Shown here in pieces: positions 1-7,607 of a stretch of 64,000 nt of DNA. Source of the DNA: Actinomadura violacea (GTDB lineage: Bacteria; Actinomycetota; Actinomycetes; Streptosporangiales; Streptosporangiaceae); the NCBI RefSeq assembly GCF_017573465.1, contig NZ_JAGEPF010000037.1:48681-112680 (forward strand). The letters run 5' to 3'. Under the pieces are notes generated by a model, which saw only the letters and a program-made list of their open reading frames with translations, was not told the DNA's origin and did no database searches. A program made the translations under genes and the position numbers. Each line of letters begins with the position of its first letter. The stretch's first letter is position 1.

Positions 1-719
1 AGCTGCTCGGCGAGTACGGGTTCCCCGGCGACGAGGTGCCGGTGGTGCGGGTGTCCGGGCTGAAGGCCCTGGAGGGCGACCCGTACTGGACGGCCCGGAT
101 CGGCGACCTGCTCGACGCGATCGACGCGTACGTGCCGGTACCGGACCGGGTGCTCGACAAGCCGTTCCTCATGCCGGTGGAGGGCGTGCTCACCATCACC
201 GGGCGCGGCACGGTCGTGACCGGCGTGGTGGCGCAGGGCTCGGTCCGGGTCGGGGACGCGGTGGAGGTCGTCGGGCTCGGCGAGTCGTTCGGCACGGTCG
301 CGACGGGGCTGGAGACGTTCGGCCAGTCGATGGACCACGCCGAGGCGGGCGACAACACCGCGGTGCTGCTGCGCGGCGTGCGGCGCGACCAGGTGCGGCG
401 CGGCCAGGTGGTCGCGGCGCCGGGCGCGATCCGCCCGCACACCCGGTTCCGGGCGCGGGTCCGGGTGCTGACGGCGGCGGAGGGCGGCCGGAGCGGGCCG
501 TTCTTCCACGGGTACCGGCCGCAGTTCCACTTCCGCACGACGGACGTGGTCGGCGGCGTGGACCTCGGCGGTGAGGGCGGCATGGCGATGCCGGGCGACT
601 CCGTCGAGATGGCCGTCGAGCTCGGCCGGCCCGTCGCGATGAGCGAGGGGCTCGGGTTCGCGATCCGGGAGGGCGGCCGGACGGTCGGCGCCGGGACGGT
701 CGTGGAGCTGCTCGGCTAG
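1..719 (+). CDS. tuf: Elongation factor Tu (divergent copy), C-terminal part, cut by window start
   Basis: EF-Tu carries aminoacyl-tRNA to the ribosome as a GTP complex. Only the end of the G domain and domains 2 and 3 are visible (about 238 codons); the start lies upstream of the window. Diagnostic strings are DKPFLMPVEGVLTITGRGTV for domain 2, then LLRGVRRDQVRRGQVV, PQFHFRTTDV and the C-terminal FAIREGGRTVGAGTV. Several normally invariant stretches are altered, for example VAQGSVRVGDAVEVVG where ordinary actinobacterial EF-Tu has RIERG and similar residues. This suggests a second, specialised tuf gene like the tuf2/tuf3 copies of Streptomyces; that reading is inference. No fusA or rps genes follow it, which also argues against the main str-operon copy. 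A strong terminator closes the gene. Confidence 0.9.
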   Translation, partial: LLGEYGFPGDEVPVVRVSGLKALEGDPYWTARIGDLLDAIDAYVPVPDRVLDKPFLMPVEGVLTITGRGTVVTGVVAQGSVRVGDAVEVVGLGESFGTVATGLETFGQSMDHAEAGDNTAVLLRGVRRDQVRRGQVVAAPGAIRPHTRFRARVRVLTAAEGGRSGPFFHGYRPQFHFRTTDVVGGVDLGGEGGMAMPGDSVEMAVELGRPVAMSEGLGFAIREGGRTVGAGTVVELLG

Positions 720-728
720 GGCGGCGGA

Positions 729-774
729 GGAGGGGTCCGGCGGGCCGGTGACGGCCCGCCGGGCCCCTCCTTTT
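729..774 (+). terminator. Rho-independent terminator of tuf
   Basis: The stem is 18 bp: 729-746 pairs with 753-770, with one G-U pair. The loop is 6 nt and is followed by TTTT at 771-774. It starts 10 bases after the tuf stop codon. Confidence 0.92.
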
Positions 775-930
775 GTCGACTTGTCGTTTCTTGATCACGT
801 CCTTGCTTCGGGGCGTCCGGAATTGCGGCCCGAAGCGTGACCGGACGATCGCGAATCGCTGGCGGACAAGATCGCGATGTGGTGGGATCTCTCCCAACAA
901 CCCCGCTGATTTCCCCCTGATGGAGAACGT

Positions 931-1833
931 GTGCGAGCCCCCCGCGCTCTGATTCCCCTGCTCTCGGTCTGCGGAGCCGCCGCCGTCGTCACGGCCGCGG
1001 GCGTCGGCGCCGATATCGACGGACTTCCGGGCGGCGGCCCGGCGCACGCGGACGGCGCCGTCCGCAAGCCGCCCCCCAAAGCGACGGTCACCGCGCTGAC
1101 CTGGAACGTCTGCGGCACCGCGGAGCCCGGCTGCCCGCTCGGCGCCCGTCCCGCGGAGCTCGCCAAGCGGGTCGCCGACCAGCTGCACACCACCGAGGTC
1201 GGCGGGCGCAAGGTCCGCGCGAACGCCGCGTTCCTCCAGGAGATCTGCTCGGGGCAGGTGGAGGCGCTGAAGAAGGCGTCCTGGTTCGCGTCGTGGAGCT
1301 GGGAGTTCGCCGCGTACCCGGACGGCCGGGCCTGCGCCGGCAACCAGGGGAGGCCCGGTGTCGCGATCGGCGCGCGCGCGGCGCTGACCGGTGCGCGCCC
1401 GACGCGGCTGCCGTCGCCGTCCGGGAACCGGCGCGTCGCCCTGTGCGGTGAGGCCGCGGCGTGGCGGACGCGCCTGTGCGTCACGCAGTTCAGCTCGCCC
1501 GCCGAGGACCCGCAGGGCGAATGGCGCCGCAAGCAGGCCCGCGCCTACGCCGACCTTGCGGGCACGGGCACGCGCGTCATCGCGGGCGGCGACCTCGCGG
1601 CGACGCCGGAGAACGCGGCGCTCGACCCGCTGTACCGCGCCTACGCCGAGTGCGACCAGTCCGGGACGGCGCGCACCGGCGGGAAGACCCTCCAGGACTG
1701 GAAGGGCACCGCCCTGGAGAAGGACGACTACCTGTTCATCACCAAGTCCGCCACGGCCTCCTGCTCCGTTCCGGCGAGCGCCACCAAGGCGTCGGATCAC
1801 CGCCCCCTCTCGGCGGTGATCCGCTTCCGCTAG
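931..1833 (+). CDS. Secreted endonuclease/exonuclease/phosphatase-fold protein
   Basis: This 300-residue protein starts at GTG 931, five bases after GGAG. Residues 1-30 form a signal peptide with a hydrophobic Ala/Val core, so the product is exported. The body has the order of EEP-superfamily motifs: LTWNVCG near residue 54, FLQEIC near 97 (the catalytic metal-binding Glu), GGDLAATP near 216 in the place of the usual GD-N motif, and SDHRPL near 291 (the catalytic Asp-His). Several Cys residues probably form disulfides outside the cell. The substrate could be nucleic acid, a sphingolipid or a phosphoinositide and cannot be told from motifs. The Asn of the GDxN motif appears to be replaced. Its stop codon interlocks with that of the convergent acyl-CoA ligase at a shared CTAG. 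Confidence 0.75.
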   Translation: MRAPRALIPLLSVCGAAAVVTAAGVGADIDGLPGGGPAHADGAVRKPPPKATVTALTWNVCGTAEPGCPLGARPAELAKRVADQLHTTEVGGRKVRANAAFLQEICSGQVEALKKASWFASWSWEFAAYPDGRACAGNQGRPGVAIGARAALTGARPTRLPSPSGNRRVALCGEAAAWRTRLCVTQFSSPAEDPQGEWRRKQARAYADLAGTGTRVIAGGDLAATPENAALDPLYRAYAECDQSGTARTGGKTLQDWKGTALEKDDYLFITKSATASCSVPASATKASDHRPLSAVIRFR

Positions 1834-3386
1834 TGGACGCCGCGGTCGCGGCCCTGCCAGTAGGGGGCGCGTAGCTCCCGCTTGAGGATCTTGCCGGTGG
1901 GGTTGCGGGGGATCGCGTCGCGGCGCTCGGCCGACGTCGGGCACTTGAAGTGCGCGAGGCGCTCGCGGCAGTGGTCGATGAGGTCCTGCTCGGGGACGTC
2001 CTCGGACAGCACCACCAGGGCCTTCGGCGTCTCGCCCCACCGCTCGTCGGGCACCCCGACGACCGCGCAGTCGGTCACCGCGGGGTGCCCCATCAGGCAG
2101 TTCTCGATCTCCGCGGGGTAGATGTTCTCCCCGCCGGAGATGATCATGTCCTTGACGCGGTCGTGGATGTAGAGGTAGCCGTCCTCGTCGAGGTAGCCCG
2201 CGTCGCCCGTGCGGAACCAGTTGTCCTCCGACAGCGCGGACGCGGTCGCCTCCGCCATCCCCCAGTAGCCCTTCATGTTCTGCGCGGTGCGGCAGACGAT
2301 CTCGCCGACCTGCCCGGGCGGCAGGTCCTCGCCCGTCGCCGGGTCGACGATCCGCAGCTCGCAGCCCGCGTTCGGCAGACCCGCGCTGCGCAGCCGGCGC
2401 GCGTCCGGACCGTCCGGGTCGTGGTCCTCGGCGGGCAGCATCGTGATCGCGCCGGTGACCTCCGTCAGCCCGTACACCTGCATGAAGTCGGTGCCCGGCA
2501 GCATCGCCATCGCGCCGCGCAGCACGTCCTCGCTGATCGGCGACGCCCCGTAGAGCATCAGCTTCAGGCTGGACAGGTCGCACGCCGTCACCTCGGGGAT
2601 CAGCGGCATGAACTGCAGCAGCACCGGGACGAGGAAGATGTGCGTGACGCGGTGCCGCTCGATCGCCCGCGCGATCTCGGTCGGGTCGGGCTCCCGGCTG
2701 ATCACGCCGGTGATGCCGTTGTAGACGACCGAGACCGTCAGCACGTTGCCCGCGACGTGGTACATCGGCATCGCGACCATCAGCACGGTGGAGTCGTCGA
2801 CGTCCCACGCGTCGTTGGTGACCTCGAGCGCGGCGCGGAAGTTGTCGTGGGTGAGCATCACGCCCTTGGGAAGGCCCGTGGTGCCCGACGAGTAGAGCTG
2901 CACGAACACGTCCGATGTCGCGCCCTCGTACGCGGGCGGCTCCGCGCCGGCGGCGCCCGTCCAGGCGGCGTAGTCGAGGTGGGCGTGCCCCTCGCCGCCG
3001 ATGACCACGGTGTGCGTGGTGTGCTCGAGCTTCCCGGCGATCGCGTCCAGCACCGGGACGAACTCGGGCCCGACGATGAACACCTTCGCCGCCGCGTTGT
3101 TGACGATGTAGGCGACCTCGTCGGGCGCGAGCCGGTAGTTCACGGGAACCTGGACGGCCCCGATCCGCGCCGCGCCGAACAGCTGCTCGGCGTACTCCAG
3201 CGAGTTCTTGTCGAGGATCGCGACGCGGTCGCCGCGGCCGACCCCGGCGGCGGCGAGCGCGGCGGCGGCCCGGTCGGCGCGCCGGTCGAACTCGCGGTAG
3301 GTGAGGCTCGTGTCGCCCGCGACGTAGGCGACGCGGTCCGGCTGCGCCAGCGCCCGCTCGCGCAGCATGTCCGTCAGACCGGGCAC
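1830..3386 (-). CDS. AMP-forming fatty-acyl-CoA ligase (FadD type)
   Basis: This 518-residue member of the ANL superfamily would activate a carboxylic acid as the acyl-adenylate and transfer it to CoA. It shows the P-loop-like SSGTTGLPKGVMLTHDN near residue 170, the adenine-binding VYGLTEVTG, the hinge region WFRTGDAGYLDEDGYLYIHD and the A10 lysine in NPTGKILKRELR near the C-terminus. Length and motif order are normal. The GTG at 3386 is preceded by AAGGGA at about 7 bases; an internal ATG lies at 3368. A perfect 15-bp inverted repeat stands just upstream. Chain-length preference cannot be read. A second ligase of this superfamily occurs at 48817-50445. Confidence 0.9.
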   Translation of the reverse strand: MPGLTDMLRERALAQPDRVAYVAGDTSLTYREFDRRADRAAAALAAAGVGRGDRVAILDKNSLEYAEQLFGAARIGAVQVPVNYRLAPDEVAYIVNNAAAKVFIVGPEFVPVLDAIAGKLEHTTHTVVIGGEGHAHLDYAAWTGAAGAEPPAYEGATSDVFVQLYSSGTTGLPKGVMLTHDNFRAALEVTNDAWDVDDSTVLMVAMPMYHVAGNVLTVSVVYNGITGVISREPDPTEIARAIERHRVTHIFLVPVLLQFMPLIPEVTACDLSSLKLMLYGASPISEDVLRGAMAMLPGTDFMQVYGLTEVTGAITMLPAEDHDPDGPDARRLRSAGLPNAGCELRIVDPATGEDLPPGQVGEIVCRTAQNMKGYWGMAEATASALSEDNWFRTGDAGYLDEDGYLYIHDRVKDMIISGGENIYPAEIENCLMGHPAVTDCAVVGVPDERWGETPKALVVLSEDVPEQDLIDHCRERLAHFKCPTSAERRDAIPRNPTGKILKRELRAPYWQGRDRGVH

Positions 3387-3396
3387 GGTAGGTCCC

Positions 3397-3445
3397 TTCG
3401 CCGATGACCGCCTGGTTGTCCCGGCATCATGCGGTCATCGGCGAA
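3397..3445 (-). promoter_or_regulatory. Perfect 15-bp inverted repeat ahead of the acyl-CoA ligase gene
   Basis: TTCGCCGATGACCGC at 3397-3411 is repeated as its exact complement at 3431-3445, with a 19-base spacer. It begins 11 bases upstream of the ligase start and ends 20 bases beyond the stop of the small membrane-protein gene. It could be a regulator operator, an attenuator or a U-less terminator. Confidence 0.6.
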
Positions 3446-3465
3446 GCCCCGGCAAGAGGGGCGCG

Positions 3466-3636
3466 CTACCTGCTTCGGGCCATCTTGGACACGAGGGTCA
3501 CCGCGAGGACGACGATGACCGCGACGAACCCGATGAAGAAGAAGAACTTCAGCATCGAGATGATCGCGCCGATCACCGTCATCAGCAGCCAGATCGCGAG
3601 GACCACGCCGACAATGGTCAGGATTGTCTTACCCAT
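3466..3636 (-). CDS. Small two-helix membrane protein (56 aa)
   Basis: The 56-residue open frame starts with MGKTILTIVGVVLAIWLLMT and continues with a second hydrophobic stretch, FFFFIGFVAVIVVLAVTLV, before the basic end KMARSR. Two transmembrane helices separated by a short loop are predicted by eye. The ATG at 3636 is preceded by GAGGGG and, exactly 7 bases upstream, by a TACGGT -10 box (3644-3649), so it could be translated with or without a leader. Short proteins of this pattern are common in actinobacteria and have no known role. It lies between the 4-TM protein gene and the ligase gene on the same strand. Confidence 0.75.
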   Translation of the reverse strand: MGKTILTIVGVVLAIWLLMTVIGAIISMLKFFFFIGFVAVIVVLAVTLVSKMARSR

Positions 3637-3722
3637 GCCCCTCACCGTATGCGGTCATGGCGGGCGAGGCATCACCCTTCAGTACGAAGAGGTCCCTGGT
3701 ACTTCCGGACGTCTCATGGGGG

Positions 3723-4457
3723 TCAACCCTGAGGTCCGCCCAGGGATCCACCCGGAGTGACGTCGGGGGGCGGCGGCGCGTTGTAGGGCTGCCCGGTGGG
3801 CGGCGGAGGCTGGCTGCCTGGGGGAGGGCTGCCCGGCGGCGGCGCGAAGGCGGGCTGGCCGGCGGGCGCACCGTAGGGCTGTCCGGGCGGCGGCATGGGC
3901 GGCCGGCCCGGGTAGGGCATCCCCGGCTGTCCGGGCTGCCCCGGCTGCGGCTGGCCGTATCCGGCCGGTTGCGGACCCGTCCACGCGGGCGGCCGCTGCT
4001 GCGCCGGCCCGAACCCGCCGCTCAGCGCGACCCGCAGCGCGGCGAGCCCGCCGGCGATCAGCACGGCCAGCAGCTCGTACGCCACATACTTGTTGAACTG
4101 GAACTTGAAGATCGCCTTCCACAGCGCGTCCGGGACCGTCTCCTGGCCGATCAGCCAGGCCAGGACGGTGCCGATGCGCCCGCCGACCTCCATCACGATG
4201 AATCCGGAGACCGCCGCGAGGATCGGCGGCACCGGCCCGCGCGGGCGGCACAGCATCAGCCCGAGCGCGGTGACGAGCCCGCCGAGCGCACAGATGAGCA
4301 GGAAGAACCCGGTCGAGGCGCGGAAGCTCAGCAGCTCCGGGGACGGGTAGGCGCGGAAGGTCGTGAGGACGGTGACGACCCCGGTGGCGACCGCGCCGCC
4401 GACCAGGACCATCGCTATCGCGCCGCCCATGGGGGTCGGAGGACGAGACTGGGACAT
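3723..4457 (-). CDS. Four-helix membrane protein with Pro/Gly-rich tail
   Basis: This is a 244-residue protein. Residues 1-150 hold about four hydrophobic segments (the first is GGAIAMVLVGGAVATGVVTV, and another includes ALWKAIFKFQFNKYVAYELL). Residues 155-244 are a low-complexity cytoplasmic or surface tail rich in PGQP, PPPG and QPY. The family is not recognised. The ATG at 4457 lies 6 bases from a TTTAAT -10 box (plus-strand 4464-4469), so the message may be leaderless. It heads a minus-strand series with the 56-aa membrane protein and the acyl-CoA ligase. The tail composition resembles that of the MinD-like protein at 26049. Confidence 0.8.
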   Translation of the reverse strand: MSQSRPPTPMGGAIAMVLVGGAVATGVVTVLTTFRAYPSPELLSFRASTGFFLLICALGGLVTALGLMLCRPRGPVPPILAAVSGFIVMEVGGRIGTVLAWLIGQETVPDALWKAIFKFQFNKYVAYELLAVLIAGGLAALRVALSGGFGPAQQRPPAWTGPQPAGYGQPQPGQPGQPGMPYPGRPPMPPPGQPYGAPAGQPAFAPPPGSPPPGSQPPPPTGQPYNAPPPPDVTPGGSLGGPQG

Positions 4458-4582
4458 TCGCCCATTAAAGCGGTCATCGTTCGCGGACGCAGGTCGATCC
4501 TCCGCGCGGAGCCCGATCCCTTACGGAGTGATGACGGAAGGGGCGGAACCGGCGCGCGCGCACGTAGCGTGAACGGATGCGA

Positions 4583-4618
4583 AGCCCCCTGGCGAGCCCA
4601 AGCCCCCTGGCGAGCCCA
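4583..4618. repeat. Tandem duplication of an 18-bp unit
   Basis: AGCCCCCTGGCGAGCCCA occurs twice with no gap (4583-4600 and 4601-4618), directly upstream of the response-regulator start at 4635. It lies in the leader of that gene. Confidence 0.85.
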
Positions 4619-4634
4619 TGGCCGCGGTGAACCG

Positions 4635-5354
4635 ATGAAGGACCACGCCGGACGGGTGCTGGTCGTCGACGACGACCCGACCGTCGCGGAGGTCGTCGCC
4701 CGCTACCTCGCGCGCGACGGCCACGACGTGGAATGCGTCGCCGACGGCCCCGCCGCGCTGCGCCGGGCCCAGGACGACCCGCCCGACCTGGTCGTCCTCG
4801 ACCTGATGCTGCCCGGTATGGACGGCCTGGAGGTGTGCCGGCGGCTGCGCGAGACCTCGGCCGTCCCGGTCGTCATGCTGACCGCGCTCGGCGCGGAGCA
4901 GGACCGGCTCGTCGGCCTGGAGACCGGCGCGGACGACTACGTGACCAAGCCGTTCAGTCCTCGGGAGCTGGCGCTGCGCGTCCGGTCGGTGCTGCGGCGC
5001 GCGCGCGGAGCGCTCGTCCCGGCCGTCCCGGCGGGCCCGCTGCGCGACGGCGGCCTGGTCGTCGACGTCGGCGCGCACGAGGCGGGCCTGCACGGCGCGC
5101 CGCTCGCGCTCACCTCCCGCGAGTTCGACCTGCTGGCGTTCCTGATGCGCCACCCGCGCCGCGCGTTCACCCGCGACGAGCTGCTGGAACGCGTCTGGGA
5201 CTGGTCGTTCGGGGACTCCTCGACGGTCACGGTGCACGTCCGCCGGCTGCGCGAGAAGATCGAGGACGACCCGACGGCGCCGCGCCGGATCGTCACGGTG
5301 TGGGGCGTCGGCTACCGCTACGAGCCCGCCGCCCCCGGGGAGGCGGACCGGTGA
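4635..5354 (+). CDS. OmpR/PhoP-family response regulator
   Basis: This 239-residue DNA-binding response regulator has a receiver domain at residues 1-120, with VVDDD near 11, the phospho-acceptor Asp in VVLDLMLPGMDG near 56, MLTALG near 83 and the Lys in VTKPFSPRE near 105. A winged helix follows at residues 140-232 (LTSREFDLLAFLMRHPRRAF, VHVRRLREKIEDDP, VWGVGYRY). ATG 4635 is taken as the start because the receiver fold begins there; a longer frame through the 18-bp duplication is open but has no conserved content. It overlaps the next gene by GTGA, so regulator and kinase are translated as a unit. The stimulus is unknown. Confidence 0.93.
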   Translation: MKDHAGRVLVVDDDPTVAEVVARYLARDGHDVECVADGPAALRRAQDDPPDLVVLDLMLPGMDGLEVCRRLRETSAVPVVMLTALGAEQDRLVGLETGADDYVTKPFSPRELALRVRSVLRRARGALVPAVPAGPLRDGGLVVDVGAHEAGLHGAPLALTSREFDLLAFLMRHPRRAFTRDELLERVWDWSFGDSSTVTVHVRRLREKIEDDPTAPRRIVTVWGVGYRYEPAAPGEADR

Positions 5355-6466
5355 TCCCCTTCGCCGACCTGCTGTGGGTGGTCTTCTACGCGGCGCTCGC
5401 CGCGCTGGTGGTCGCGGCGGCCGCGCTCGGCCTGCTGCGGCTGCTGCGCGCCCGCTCGGTGGCCGTCCAGCTGGCGGTCGTCGCCGCCGCGACCGTGCTC
5501 GCGACGGTCTCCGGGATCCTCGTGATCTCGTACCTGATGCTGATCAACGACCATGACCGGTCGGTCGTGCTGGCGGTCGCGGTGTCCGCCGGGCTGGTCG
5601 CGGCGGCGGTGTCGGTGCTGCTCGGACGGCGCCTCGTCGCCGCGAACCGGGTGCTGGTCGAGGCCGTCCGCGCGGACCGGTTCCGGCCCCCGGCGGCGCC
5701 GCTGCCCGCCGAGCTGGCGGAGCTGTCGCGGGAACTGGAGGCCGCCTACGACCGGCTCGCCGCGGCGCACGAGCGGGAGCAGGCGCTGGAGGCGAGCCGC
5801 CGCGAGCTGGTCGCCTGGGTCAGCCACGACCTGCGCACCCCGCTCGCCGGGCTGCGCGCGATGGCGGAGGCGCTGGAGGACGGCGTCGTCGCCGACGGCC
5901 CCACCGTCCGCCGCTACCACGGGCGCATCCGCGTGGAGGTCGAGCGGCTCGCCGAGATGGTGGACGACCTGTTCGAGCTGTCGCGCATCCACGCGGGCGC
6001 GCTGCGGCTGTCGCGCGAACGCGTCGGGCTCGCCGACCTGGTCGCGGAGGCGGTCGCGGGCGCCGAGGCGCTCGCCCAGGCCAAGGGCGTGCGGATCAGC
6101 GGGGACGTCCGCGCGGGGCTGCCCGTCCACGTGGACGCGGGCGAGCTCGGGCGGGCGCTGCGCAACCTGGTGGTGAACGCGATCCGGCACACCCCGGGCG
6201 ACGGCGCCGTCGAGATCACCGGGGAGGTCAGCGGCGGCGAGGTCCGGGTGACGGTGGCGGACGCCTGCGGCGGCATCCCGGAGGCCGACCTGCCGCGCGT
6301 GTTCGACGTGGCGTTCCGCGGCGAGGCGGCCCGCACGCCGGGCGGCGGCGCGGGCCTCGGCCTGGCGATCGCGCGCGGCATCGTCGAGGCCCACGCGGGC
6401 GAGATCGGCGTCGCGAACGCGGGCCCCGGCTGCCGCTTCGAGGTCCGCCTCCCTCTGCTCGCCTGA
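5351..6466 (+). CDS. Membrane sensor histidine kinase, partner of the preceding regulator
   Basis: This 371-residue kinase has three to four N-terminal transmembrane segments (residues 5-100) with almost no extracytoplasmic loop, so it probably senses a membrane or intracellular signal. A short coiled linker rich in ELxxELEAAYDRL follows. The H box is AWVSHDLRTPL near residue 160, with the phospho-accepting His. The N box is RNLVVNAIRHTP, the G1 box DACGGIPEADL and the G2 box GGGAGLGLAIARGI. All kinase motifs are intact. The GTG start at 5351 overlaps the regulator stop by 4 bases. Confidence 0.93.
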   Translation: MIPFADLLWVVFYAALAALVVAAAALGLLRLLRARSVAVQLAVVAAATVLATVSGILVISYLMLINDHDRSVVLAVAVSAGLVAAAVSVLLGRRLVAANRVLVEAVRADRFRPPAAPLPAELAELSRELEAAYDRLAAAHEREQALEASRRELVAWVSHDLRTPLAGLRAMAEALEDGVVADGPTVRRYHGRIRVEVERLAEMVDDLFELSRIHAGALRLSRERVGLADLVAEAVAGAEALAQAKGVRISGDVRAGLPVHVDAGELGRALRNLVVNAIRHTPGDGAVEITGEVSGGEVRVTVADACGGIPEADLPRVFDVAFRGEAARTPGGGAGLGLAIARGIVEAHAGEIGVANAGPGCRFEVRLPLLA

Positions 6467-6556
6467 CCGGCGCCCGGCGCGGAGCGGAAGGCGTTGGTCA
6501 GGCTGCTCTTGCCGGGGGTGTGGGGCCCCGCAAAGGCACTGGCTGCCGCCTGAGGG

Positions 6557-6925
6557 CTAGTCGAGGGTGTCGTCCATGGCGCGGAAGGTGGGGCAGGGCC
6601 AGCGCCACATGCAGGCGCGGCAGCGGCGGATGGGGCTGTCGGGGTCGCTGGTGATGCCGCCGGCCTCCTGCGGCCGGTGCAGGTCGAGGATGCGGGCGCC
6701 GAGCTCGGCGAGCGCGATGACCTCGTCCCGGGCGCCGGCGAGGAACGCCAGGTCCTCGCGGGTGAGCCGGGCTTTGACCGGGACGAAGCCGTCCCGGTTC
6801 ACCAGCCGGGACAGGTACTGCGTGGACGTCCGCCACGAGGTGGACTTCGCGGAGCGCGCGCGGATCGCGTCCAGGCGCTCGCGCAGCCGCGTGTGCCGCG
6901 GGTCGGTCAGTCGGTCGGCCTTCAC
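6557..6925 (-). CDS. Small hypothetical protein with C-terminal Cys cluster
   Basis: The 122-residue reading starts at GTG 6925, about 10 bases after a GGGGGG stretch; a TTG at 6943 would add six residues. The N-terminal half is basic and helical (RLRERLDAIRARS, SRLVNRDGFVPVK). The end reads SPIRRCRACMWRWPCPTFRA, with three Cys in a C-x2-C-x5-C arrangement that could bind a metal. The family is not recognised with certainty. Such short proteins in actinomycetes often accompany regulatory or accessory genes. It is divergent from the STAS gene at 7194. Confidence 0.7.
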   Translation of the reverse strand: MKADRLTDPRHTRLRERLDAIRARSAKSTSWRTSTQYLSRLVNRDGFVPVKARLTREDLAFLAGARDEVIALAELGARILDLHRPQEAGGITSDPDSPIRRCRACMWRWPCPTFRAMDDTLD

Positions 6926-7193
6926 GTGCCGCGCACCCCCCAATGCCGCTGTTGCACGGGGTCAGCCTTCCCTACTCGGGACGTCCGCGAAGGGCGAACG
7001 AGGGAGTTCCCGTACGGCGGCCCCAAGGGGGTCGAGGGCGGGGCGCGGCGCCCGCCCGAACCCGAAACCGTGACATCACGGTGTGTAGTTCCCAAAGCGT
7101 ATGGGTGTCGCGGAACGGCGCCGCGCCACGGACACGCCCGCGCCACACGCGACTTGGCGAACTGTCTGGCTCATGGCCCGGAGTCGAGATAGT
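6926..7193. other. Divergent intergenic region with a sigma-B-like promoter
   Basis: No gene is seen in these 268 bases. The sequence GTGT (7083-7086), 16 bases, GGGTGT (7103-7108) resembles the Streptomyces SigB consensus (GNNT, 14-16, GGGTAC/T) with one deviation. It is placed to drive the STAS gene. Confidence 0.3.
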
Positions 7194-7535
7194 GTGCCGG
7201 ACGTGGAGCTAAATGTCTCGACCGCGTCTCAGGGAGGTCACGCCGTCGTCACAGCGACCGGCGAGCTGGACCTGTACACCGCGCCCAGGCTGCAGGCCGC
7301 CCTCGCGGGGCTGCTGCGCGGCCCCGTCGACCGGATCGTGGTCGACCTCGCCGGCGTCGAGTTCTGCGACTCGACCGGCATGAACGTGCTGCTGTCGGCG
7401 ATGAAGCGGATCAAGGAGCAGGGCGGCTCGCTGGAGCTGGCCGCGCCGCGCCCGGCCGTGAAGCGGATTCTGCAGGTCACCGGGCTCGACACCGTGTTCA
7501 CCGTGACCGACGACGCGGCGCCCGCGCTGGACTGA
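7194..7535 (+). CDS. Anti-sigma-factor antagonist (STAS domain)
   Basis: This is a single-domain STAS protein of 113 residues. In the partner-switching system such a protein, when unphosphorylated, binds an RsbW-like kinase and frees a stress sigma factor. GELDLYTAPRLQAAL, VDLAGVEFCDSTGMNVLL and VTGLDTVF are the usual elements, and the Ser in CDSTGMN is the predicted phosphorylation site. GTG 7194 follows CGGAG; GTG 7203 and ATG 7173 are alternatives. It is not adjacent to a kinase or sigma factor; an RsbW-like ATPase lies at 32814-33233. A second STAS protein is at 63286-63639. Confidence 0.88.
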   Translation: MPDVELNVSTASQGGHAVVTATGELDLYTAPRLQAALAGLLRGPVDRIVVDLAGVEFCDSTGMNVLLSAMKRIKEQGGSLELAAPRPAVKRILQVTGLDTVFTVTDDAAPALD

Positions 7536-7607
7536 TCGGCCGCCGGTCGTCCCGCCGTCGCCGGTCGTTCACGGTGGCATGCCCGCGCGCCGACTACGAT
7601 CGCGGAT

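Noticed and set aside
196..2808. A very long open frame (870 codons) on the minus strand across tuf, the EEP gene and the ligase
   Set aside because: It is the antisense shadow of GC-rich codons; its Arg/Pro/Ala-rich translation has no domain, and the real genes in other frames have clear motifs.
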